Shown piece by piece: positions 6,287 through 11,379 of a DNA stretch of 11,379 nt; within the stretch, counting starts at the first letter, position 1; each line of letters begins with the position of its first letter. The position numbers were made by a program, and so were the translations under genes. Source of the DNA: DASSHA01 sp035693145 (GTDB lineage Bacteria; Chloroflexota; Limnocylindria; Limnocylindrales; CSP1-4); contig DASSHA010000009.1 of the NCBI GenBank assembly GCA_035693145.1, positions 1 to 11,379 on the forward strand. The letters run 5' to 3'. Under the pieces are notes generated by a model that did no database searches, was not told the origin of the DNA, and saw nothing but the letters and a program-made list of their open reading frames with translations.

Positions 6287-7216
6287 CTACGCGAAGACCG
6301 GCGTCCACGCGCCGGGCGGCGCGGTGTCGACGAACGCGTCGGGATCGAAGATCTCGCACAGCATCGCGATCCCGTCGATGACCCGCGGCCCGGGCCGGCT
6401 GAAGTAGGACGAGCCGTCGACGACGAAGACCTGGCCCCGGCGGACGGCCTCGATCTCGCCCCACAACGATGGGCGCGGCGTCCGCTCCCACTCGCGGGCG
6501 GCGTCCGTCACGTGATAGCCGCACGGCATGAGGACGAGCATCTCCGGCTCGACATCGTGAACCGCCTGCCAGGTCGTCTCGACCGACGGCTCGCCCTCGC
6601 GGCCGAGGAGGTCCCAGCCGCCGGCCCGGCGGAGCTGCTCCGGGACCCAGTGCCCGGTCGCGAACGGCGGGTCGAGCCACTCGACGCCGATGGCGCGAAC
6701 CGGCTGATGACCACGCTCGCGGCGGCGCTGCACCTTCCGTTCGAGCTTCCCGAGGCGGGCACGGAGGCGCTGGACGAGGCGAACCGAGCGGTTCTCGACC
6801 CCAGTCATCGCACCGACCGTCGTGATCGTGTTGAAGATGCCCTCGATGCTCACCGGCTCGAGCGAGACGACGGTCGTCGACGCGTCGATCGCCCGAACCG
6901 CATCCGTCACCCGCCGGTAGCTGACGGCGCAGACCGTGCACAGCTCCTGGGTCAGGATGAGGTCGGGCGTCAGGTCCGCGAGCAGGGCCTCATCGAGCTC
7001 GTAGAGCGAGGAGCCGCCGTGAATCGAGCCCCGGACCAGGTCGTGGACCTGCCGGCTGGAGGCCGCCGAGAGATCGTTCGCGGCCCGCGTGACGGCGGGC
7101 CTGGTCGCCGCCTCCGGCGGCCAGTCACACTCGTGGCTGACCCCGACGAGCTGGTCGTCGAGGCCGAGCGCAAAGACGATCTCGGTGGCCGAAGGCAGGA
7201 GGGAGACGATTCGCAC
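6287..7216 (-). CDS. BtuF-like cobalamin/iron-chelate binding protein without signal peptide
   Basis: A 309-residue protein of the type III periplasmic-binding fold (COG0614, BtuF/FepB-like). It opens with RIVSLLPSATEIVFALGL, the signature start of the cobalamin-binding branch, then VGVSHECDWPPEA (24-36), SSLYELDEALLADLTPDLIL (69-88), QELCTVCAVS (90-99), TVVSLEPVSIEGIF and LMPCGYHVTDA near the C-terminus. There is no signal peptide or lipobox: the fold begins at residue 2, so as read it is cytoplasmic. No BtuC/BtuD genes or cobalamin riboswitch lie beside it. This signal-less branch is common in bacteria and its true ligand is unclear. The start is GTG 7216, the only start fitting the conserved beginning; CCAGG just upstream is a weak ribosome site. 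A 93-base gap separates it from the ferredoxin stop. Confidence 0.88.
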   Translation of the reverse strand: MRIVSLLPSATEIVFALGLDDQLVGVSHECDWPPEAATRPAVTRAANDLSAASSRQVHDLVRGSIHGGSSLYELDEALLADLTPDLILTQELCTVCAVSYRRVTDAVRAIDASTTVVSLEPVSIEGIFNTITTVGAMTGVENRSVRLVQRLRARLGKLERKVQRRRERGHQPVRAIGVEWLDPPFATGHWVPEQLRRAGGWDLLGREGEPSVETTWQAVHDVEPEMLVLMPCGYHVTDAAREWERTPRPSLWGEIEAVRRGQVFVVDGSSYFSRPGPRVIDGIAMLCEIFDPDAFVDTAPPGAWTPVFA

Positions 7217-7309
7217 AGCCTGGAGAGTGGCACCCTCAGCGAGGTCCTGCCGCTCGCCCTCCGAGGCCTGAGGCGGAGTTTCGCGACGCCTGCAGCCCGA
7301 GGATGCGTG

Positions 7310-7597
7310 TCAGGCGGGCTTTTCGGCGTCGACCGCCGCCCGCGCCGCGTCCTTGTCGGAGAACCACTGGGCGTCGATCTGCGCGTACGTCGCCCATTCG
7401 GGCGGCAACGACTCCTCGGGGAAGATCGCGTTGACCGGGCATTCGGGCTCGCACGCGCCGCAGTCGATGCATTCGTTCGGGTCGATGAAGAGCTTGCGGT
7501 CGGTGCCCTCCTCGTAGTGGATGCAGTCGACCGGACAGACCGCGACGCACGACAGGTCGAGCACGTCGATGCAGGGCTCCGCGATCACATAGGCCAT
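7310..7597 (-). CDS. fdxA: 7Fe ferredoxin ([3Fe-4S][4Fe-4S])
   Basis: A 95-residue ferredoxin that carries single electrons between soluble redox enzymes in the cytoplasm. The start MAYVIAEPC and the cysteine layout match the Thermus/Mycobacterium 7Fe type. Cys9, Cys17 and Cys53 fit the [3Fe-4S] cluster, with Asp14 in the region where an 8Fe protein would have its fourth Cys; Cys21, Cys43, Cys46 and Cys49 fit the [4Fe-4S] cluster. Cys25 in CPVDC is the usual non-ligand. NECIDCGACEPECPVNAIF (41-59) and the PPEWATY tail complete the family pattern. The start at 7597 is chosen over an in-frame codon at 7648 because the fold begins here and AGGAG stands 10 bases upstream. It is the first gene of the minus-strand unit, divergent from the ABC importer operon. 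Confidence 0.95.
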   Translation of the reverse strand: MAYVIAEPCIDVLDLSCVAVCPVDCIHYEEGTDRKLFIDPNECIDCGACEPECPVNAIFPEESLPPEWATYAQIDAQWFSDKDAARAAVDAEKPA

Positions 7598-7607
7598 GTC
7601 GAGCGAT

Positions 7608-7612
7608 CTCCT
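7608..7612 (-). promoter_or_regulatory. Ribosome binding site of the ferredoxin gene
   Basis: AGGAG on the minus strand lies 10 bases before the ATG at 7597. It decides this start over the in-frame codon at 7648. Confidence 0.65.
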
Positions 7613-7664
7613 GGGACGAACGAATGGTGGCTGCCCGGACGAGGCCATTCGGGCGCGTCCACGA

Positions 7665-7696
7665 CCGTGCAGAGCGTATCACCGGGTCGTGCACGG
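7665..7696 (-). promoter_or_regulatory. Possible ferredoxin promoter flanked by an inverted repeat (operator-like)
   Basis: On the minus strand TGA-TACGCT (hexamer at 7673-7678) fits an extended -10 element and would start transcription about 70 bases before the ferredoxin ATG. It lies within the perfect inverted repeat CCGTGCA (7665-7671) / TGCACGG (7690-7696), separated by 18 bases. The right arm overlaps the 8-base palindrome CGTGCACG (7688-7695). A dimeric repressor bound to both arms would cover the promoter. The regulator is unknown and no -35 hexamer is clear. Confidence 0.35.
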
Positions 7697-7737
7697 AGGC
7701 CTCGATCCACTCCGCGCGACAGGTGCCGCCCGGCGCC

Positions 7738-7767
7738 TTGACACGCGGGCTTGGCGACCCGCAGAGT
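7738..7767 (+). promoter_or_regulatory. Possible sigma-70-type promoter of the ABC importer operon
   Basis: A perfect TTGACA -35 hexamer (7738-7743) is followed after 18 bases by CAGAGT (7762-7767), a poor -10 with three of six consensus bases. The spacer contains the inverted repeat GCGGG (7745-7749) / CCCGC (7758-7762), which could be an operator. Transcription would begin about 55 bases before the GTG at 7829. Confidence 0.4.
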
Positions 7768-7828
7768 GCCGCCGATCCGGAGCCCGTCACCGATCCCGCC
7801 GGATGGCCGCCCACGACCCGAGGAGCCC

Positions 7829-8896
7829 GTGTCGAAGTCGACCGTAGCCGCGCCCGCCGCCGCGACCGCAGCCGCCGTCCGGCTCGAGGGCGTGACCAAG
7901 CGGTACGGCGACGTCGTGGCGGTCGATTCGATTGATCTCGAGGTCGGGGACGGCGAGTTCTTCTCGATGCTCGGGCCTTCGGGGTCGGGGAAGACGACGA
8001 CGCTCCGGATGATCGCGGGCTTCGAGCAGCCGAGCGGCGGCCGGATCCTGCTTCACGGCCTCGACGCGAGCCGCGTCCCGCCATACGAGCGCGACGTCAA
8101 CACCGTCTTCCAGGACTACGCGCTCTTTCCGCACATGACCGTCGGCGAGAACGTCGCCTACGGCCTGATGATCCGCCGCGTCCCGAAGGCGGAGCGGCTG
8201 GCGCGCGTCACCGATGCGCTGGCGATGGTCCGGCTCGACGGCTACGAGCGCCGGCGGCCGGCCCAGCTCTCGGGCGGGCAGCGCCAGCGCGTCGCGCTCG
8301 CCCGCGCGCTCGTGAATCGGCCGCGCGTCCTCCTGCTCGACGAGCCCCTGGGCGCGCTCGATCTCAAGCTGCGCGAGGAGATGCAGGTCGAGCTCAAGCA
8401 GATCCAGCAGCAGGTCGGCATCACGTTCGTCTACGTCACGCACGACCAGCAGGAGGCGCTGACCATGAGCGACCGGATCGCCGTCTTCAGCGCCGGTCGG
8501 ATCGAGCAGGTCGGGTCGCCGGCCGACGTCTACGAGCGACCGGCATCGCGCTTCGTGGCCGGCTTCGTCGGAACGTCGAACCTGCTCGAGGGCGCGGTCG
8601 CCCGGCGGGTCGTGGGCCGTGATGGGACGTTCACGATCCGGCCCGAGAAGATCCGGCTGGCCGATCCCGCGACGCCCGTCGGCGACGACGAGACGGGCGC
8701 GACCGGGCGGATCCGCGACGTCGCCTACGTCGGACCCGACACCCGGTACGTCGTCGCTCTCGACGCGGGTGCCCAGCTCGTCGTCACGCAGCAGAACATC
8801 ACCACGACCTCGACCGACGTGCAGGCGCAGGTCGGTCGGGACGTGCGACTCGTCTGGAAGCGGATGCACAACTTCCCGGTCGACAGCCCGGGGTGA
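7829..8896 (+). CDS. potA: ABC transporter ATP-binding protein, PotA-like (polyamine class)
   Basis: A 355-residue ATPase that powers the importer encoded downstream, acting on the inner face of the membrane as a dimer. It has Walker A GPSGSGKTT (49-57), Q-loop Gln95 in VFQDYALFPH, the ABC signature LSGGQRQRVALARAL (147-161), Walker B VLLLDEP (167-173), D-loop GALD (175-178) and switch His205 in VTHDQ. Residues from about 270 form a TOBE-type C-terminal domain with TIRPEKIRL, as in PotA/MalK-class ATPases. Start: GTG 7829 (VSKSTVAAP) follows GAGGAG closely and leaves a short Ala-rich lead before the fold. A longer reading from TTG 7751 would add a Pro/Arg-rich stretch foreign to the family and overlap the promoter; the true start is moderately sure. 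The stop is 29 bases before the lipoprotein gene. Confidence 0.93.
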   Translation: MSKSTVAAPAAATAAAVRLEGVTKRYGDVVAVDSIDLEVGDGEFFSMLGPSGSGKTTTLRMIAGFEQPSGGRILLHGLDASRVPPYERDVNTVFQDYALFPHMTVGENVAYGLMIRRVPKAERLARVTDALAMVRLDGYERRRPAQLSGGQRQRVALARALVNRPRVLLLDEPLGALDLKLREEMQVELKQIQQQVGITFVYVTHDQQEALTMSDRIAVFSAGRIEQVGSPADVYERPASRFVAGFVGTSNLLEGAVARRVVGRDGTFTIRPEKIRLADPATPVGDDETGATGRIRDVAYVGPDTRYVVALDAGAQLVVTQQNITTTSTDVQAQVGRDVRLVWKRMHNFPVDSPG

Positions 8897-8913
8897 TGAC
8901 GAGGGATCGGATG

Positions 8914-8920
8914 AGGAGGG
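8914..8920 (+). promoter_or_regulatory. Strong ribosome binding site of the solute-binding lipoprotein gene
   Basis: AGGAGGG is followed by five bases and the ATG at 8926. This near-perfect site decides that start over in-frame GTG 8893 and ATG 8896 or 8911, and suggests higher translation of the binding protein than of its operon partners, as is common for importers. Confidence 0.8.
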
Positions 8921-8925
8921 AACGA

Positions 8926-10263
8926 ATGGCGAACGGACGTCGATACGCCGCGGGACTCGCGGCGCTCGCGATCGCGGTCGGTGCGTGCACCGGCACGAGC
9001 CCATCGGCCTCGACCGCCCCGTCGAGCTCCGCGGCCGCGAGCTCGAGCGCGCCCAGCGTCGGCGAGAGCAGCCAGCCGAGTGCCTCCCCGTCGGCCGAGC
9101 CGTCGCTGACGGGCTCGGACTACGGGACGATGACGCCGCTCAAGCCGGCGGTCGACCTCGGTTCCGTCGGCGGTCAGGGCGAGGGCGCGCTCAACCTCAT
9201 CATCTGGGCCGGCTACGCCGAGGACGGCTCGAACCAGAAGGCCTATGACTGGGTCCACCCGTTCGAGGACGCGACGGGCTGCAAAGTGACGACGAAGCCC
9301 GGCAACACGTCCGACGAGATGGTCACGCTCATGCGCCAGGGCGGCGGCTCAGCGTACGACGGCGTGTCCGCATCCGGCGACGCGACCCTCCGGCTCATCG
9401 CCAACGGCGACGTGGCTGCCATCGACCCGGCGCAGATCCCCGGCTTCGGCGACGTCGCTCCGTTCCTCCAGGACGCGCCCCACTACGTCGTGAACGACAA
9501 GCACTACGGCGTGCCGCACGGCTGGGGCGGCAACTCGCTGATGTACCGGACGGACAAGGTCAGCCCGAAGCCCACGAGCTGGGACGTCGTCTTCGACCCC
9601 GACAAGTCGAAGCCGTACGCCGGCAAGATCACCGACTACGACAGCCCGATCTACCTCGCCGACGCCGCGCTCTACCTCAAGGCGCACAACCCCGAGCTCG
9701 GGATCACCGATCCGTACGAGCTGAACCAGGAGCAGTTCGACGCGGCGGTGGAGCTGCTCCACAACCAGCGCCCGAACGTCGGCAAGTACTGGTCGCTGTT
9801 CTCTGACGAGATCGACAACTTCAAGAACGGCACGACGGTCGTCGGCACGACCTGGCCGTACCAGGTCAACGCCCTCAAGGGCGAGAGCGCGCCGGTCGAC
9901 GCGGTCGTTCCGAGCGAGGGCATGACCGGCTGGGCGGACACCTGGATGATGTCGGCCCACGCTCAGCACCCGAACTGCATGCTCAAGTGGATGGCCTGGA
10001 TGATCACGCCCGAGGTCCAGGCGCAGGTCGCTGAAAACTTCGGCGAGGCGCCGGCCAACCCGAAGGCTTGCAAGTACCTCGACCCGGGGTACGGGCCGTA
10101 CGCCTTCAAGGACTTCTGCACGCTCTTCAGCGTCAACGACCCGACCTTCTACGACCAGATCGCGTTCTGGAAGACGCCGCTCGCCGACTGCGGCGACGAG
10201 CGGGGCACGACCTGCATCGATTACTCGGTCTGGACGCAGAAGTGGACGGAGATCAAGGGCTGA
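8926..10263 (+). CDS. potD: Extracellular solute-binding lipoprotein, PotD-like
   Basis: A 445-residue lipoprotein that captures the substrate outside the membrane and delivers it to the permeases. A signal peptide (RR at 5-6, hydrophobic 8-19) ends in the lipobox VGAC with Cys21 as lipid anchor. Residues 22-60 are a Ser/Ala/Pro-rich tether. The binding domain (about 85-445) has the PotD/PotF pattern: NLIIWAGYAEDGS (90-102), FEDATGCKV (113-121), DGVSASGDATLRLI (145-158), YGVPHGWGGNSLMYRTD (194-210), and GTTVVGTTWPYQ (302-313). Besides the lipid Cys there are six cysteines (119, 351, 382, 398, 422, 430), an even number that could form three disulfides. The ligand may be spermidine, putrescine or another small cation; the sequence does not decide. 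Start chosen by the strong AGGAGGG site. Confidence 0.94.
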   Translation: MANGRRYAAGLAALAIAVGACTGTSPSASTAPSSSAAASSSAPSVGESSQPSASPSAEPSLTGSDYGTMTPLKPAVDLGSVGGQGEGALNLIIWAGYAEDGSNQKAYDWVHPFEDATGCKVTTKPGNTSDEMVTLMRQGGGSAYDGVSASGDATLRLIANGDVAAIDPAQIPGFGDVAPFLQDAPHYVVNDKHYGVPHGWGGNSLMYRTDKVSPKPTSWDVVFDPDKSKPYAGKITDYDSPIYLADAALYLKAHNPELGITDPYELNQEQFDAAVELLHNQRPNVGKYWSLFSDEIDNFKNGTTVVGTTWPYQVNALKGESAPVDAVVPSEGMTGWADTWMMSAHAQHPNCMLKWMAWMITPEVQAQVAENFGEAPANPKACKYLDPGYGPYAFKDFCTLFSVNDPTFYDQIAFWKTPLADCGDERGTTCIDYSVWTQKWTEIKG

Positions 10264-10288
10264 TCCCAACGAGCGCTCCCGACCGACC

Positions 10289-11200
10289 GTGGCGACGCTG
10301 AGCGCCGCGACGGCCAGCACGACAGGCGCCGGCATCCGCCGGCGCCTGCTCACGTTCCTGCGCGCGCACCGCTCGCTCGAGCTGCTCCTGCTCCTCGTCC
10401 CGCCGGTCGGCTGGTTCGGCGTCGTCTACCTGGGCTCGCTCGCGCTCCTGTTCGTCGCGGCGTTCTGGTACCTCGATCCGCTCACCTCCGCGATCCGGCA
10501 CGAGCTGACGCTCCGCAACTTCGAACAGCTGCTCGCGAGCTCCGTCTACCGGACGATCGTGCTCCGGACGGTCGGGATCGCGGCGCTCGTGACCGTGACC
10601 GACGTGCTGCTCGCGCTGCCGATCGGCTGGTACATGGCTCGCCACGCCGGACGCCGGCTCCGGCCGGTCCTCTTCGTCCTCGTCCTGTTGCCGCTCTGGT
10701 CCAGCTACCTCGTCCGCGTCTACGCGTGGCGGGTGATCCTGAGCCGGGGCGGCCCGCTCGACTGGACGTTCGACCAGCTCGGGATCCACGGCGTCGTCCT
10801 CTACCCCTCCGACGTCGCGATGTGGATCGTCTTCAGCTACATCTGGCTGCCGTACATGATCCTGCCGGTCTACGCCGGCTTCGTCCGGATCCCGGGCTCG
10901 CTGCTCGAGGCGTCGTCCGACCTGGGGGCGCGCGGTGCCGGGACGTTCCGGCGGATCGTGCTGCCGCTGGCGCTGCCCGCCATTGCCGCTGGCTCGATCT
11001 TCACCTTCTCGCTGACGCTCGGCGACTACATCACCCCGAAGCTCGTCTCGAACAGCCAGTTCATCGGCAACGTCGTCTACGACAGCCAGGGCGTCGCCGG
11101 GAACGTCCCGTTCGCCGCCGCGTTCGCGACGGTCCCGGTCATCGTCATGGCCGTCTACCTGCTCGTCGCCCGCCGGCTCGGCGCGTTCGACGCGCTCTGA
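10289..11200 (+). CDS. potB: ABC transporter permease, PotB-like
   Basis: A 303-residue inner-membrane permease, the first of the two channel subunits. Hydrophobic segments are visible at about 31-60, 88-115, 125-150, 172-198, 226-245 and 272-295, giving the usual six helices. The cytoplasmic EAA loop that docks onto the ATPase is at 207-226 (EASSDLGARGAGTFRRIVLP), with the invariant Gly at 216. LGDYITPKLVS (244-254) is typical of PotB. It starts at GTG 10289, 25 bases after the lipoprotein stop, with no clear ribosome site. The stop overlaps the next ATG by one base (TGATG). Confidence 0.93.
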   Translation: MATLSAATASTTGAGIRRRLLTFLRAHRSLELLLLLVPPVGWFGVVYLGSLALLFVAAFWYLDPLTSAIRHELTLRNFEQLLASSVYRTIVLRTVGIAALVTVTDVLLALPIGWYMARHAGRRLRPVLFVLVLLPLWSSYLVRVYAWRVILSRGGPLDWTFDQLGIHGVVLYPSDVAMWIVFSYIWLPYMILPVYAGFVRIPGSLLEASSDLGARGAGTFRRIVLPLALPAIAAGSIFTFSLTLGDYITPKLVSNSQFIGNVVYDSQGVAGNVPFAAAFATVPVIVMAVYLLVARRLGAFDAL

Positions 11201-11379
11201 TGGGCCGGCGCGCGCTCGCCGTCGCGACGATCGGCGTGCTCCTGTTCCTGTACCTCCCGATCGCGACGATCGTGCTCTACGCGTTCAACGCCGACCGAAG
11301 CCAGACGTGGCCGATCCGCGAGCTGACGACGCACTGGTTCGCGGACGCGATCGGCAATCCCGGCGTTCGCTCGGCGCTC
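11200..11379 (+). CDS. potC: ABC transporter permease, PotC-like, 3' end outside window
   Basis: The first 60 residues of the second permease. The start MGRRALAVATIGVLLFLYLP leads into a transmembrane helix (about 5-28), followed by PIATIVLYAFN and a periplasmic stretch with TWPIRELTTHWFADAIGNP, the standard PotC/YdcV beginning (short cytoplasmic end, helix 1, then Tyr-x-Phe-Asn and a Trp-containing loop). Its ATG overlaps the PotB-like stop as TGATG, implying coupled translation. The usual product is about 260-280 residues, so most of it lies beyond the right edge. Confidence 0.88.
   Translation, partial: MGRRALAVATIGVLLFLYLPIATIVLYAFNADRSQTWPIRELTTHWFADAIGNPGVRSAL

Noticed and set aside
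7217..7309. Cobalamin riboswitch before the BtuF-like gene
   Set aside because: The 93-base gap is too short for one and shows no B12-box-like sequence; only a weak CGCCTG/CAGGCG pair is visible.
6056..7741. A 561-codon open frame on the plus strand opposite the BtuF-like, methyltransferase and ferredoxin genes
   Set aside because: The product is Arg/Asp/Pro-rich with no motif, and the opposite strand carries three clear protein families. Long antisense frames are expected at this GC content.
7751..7828. ATPase start at TTG 7751
   Set aside because: It would add 26 Pro/Arg-rich residues not seen in the family, and the codon lies between the -35 and -10 of the likely promoter.
7787..9004. 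A 405-codon minus-strand frame opposite the ATPase
   Set aside because: The plus strand carries all ABC ATPase motifs; the antisense product is charged low-complexity sequence.

Overview
The window is very GC-rich DNA (about 70% by eye) with densely packed, mostly short-spaced bacterial genes, several GTG starts and long spurious ORFs opposite nearly every real gene. The gene content (monofunctional proline dehydrogenase, Thermus-type 7Fe ferredoxin, DUF421 membrane protein, Ser/Ala/Pro-rich lipoprotein linker) fits a high-GC soil or freshwater bacterium of the Chloroflexota or Actinomycetota. No marker gene here decides between them. No tRNA, rRNA, CRISPR array, transposase or phage gene was recognised.

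Layout. (1) 1-611 (-): N-terminal part of a proline dehydrogenase running off the left edge, divergent from (2) a DUF421/YetF-type membrane protein at 692-1201 (+). (3) 1198-4043 (-): a two-gene unit, proC followed by an S9-family serine peptidase, joined by a one-base TGATG overlap. Its last gene meets the DUF421 gene tail to tail on a shared CTAG. (4) 4044-4718: about 675 bp without a convincing gene, holding a leaderless-looking proC promoter, a strong hairpin and a further inverted repeat. (5) 4719-7597 (-): a four-gene unit in the order 7Fe ferredoxin, solitary BtuF-like binding protein without signal peptide, methyltransferase with an N-terminal four-cysteine zinc-ribbon-like segment, and a protein with a HicB-like start and DinB-like end. 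(6) 7598-7828: divergent control region. (7) 7829-11379 (+): an ABC importer operon of the spermidine/putrescine class (ATPase, lipoprotein, permease, second permease cut by the right edge).

How the parts relate. The left half is linked by proline: the S9 peptidase can release peptides (often proline-containing), proline dehydrogenase oxidises proline to pyrroline-5-carboxylate, and ProC makes proline from the same intermediate. This link is inferred from gene identity and proximity. The right half is a standard PotABCD-like uptake system whose substrate cannot be read from the sequence. The middle four-gene unit is the least conventional part. Its genes are tightly spaced and probably co-transcribed, but a common function is unknown. 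I see no clear evidence of a wholly new system; the four-gene unit and the repeated leaderless promoter motif are the items most worth checking.
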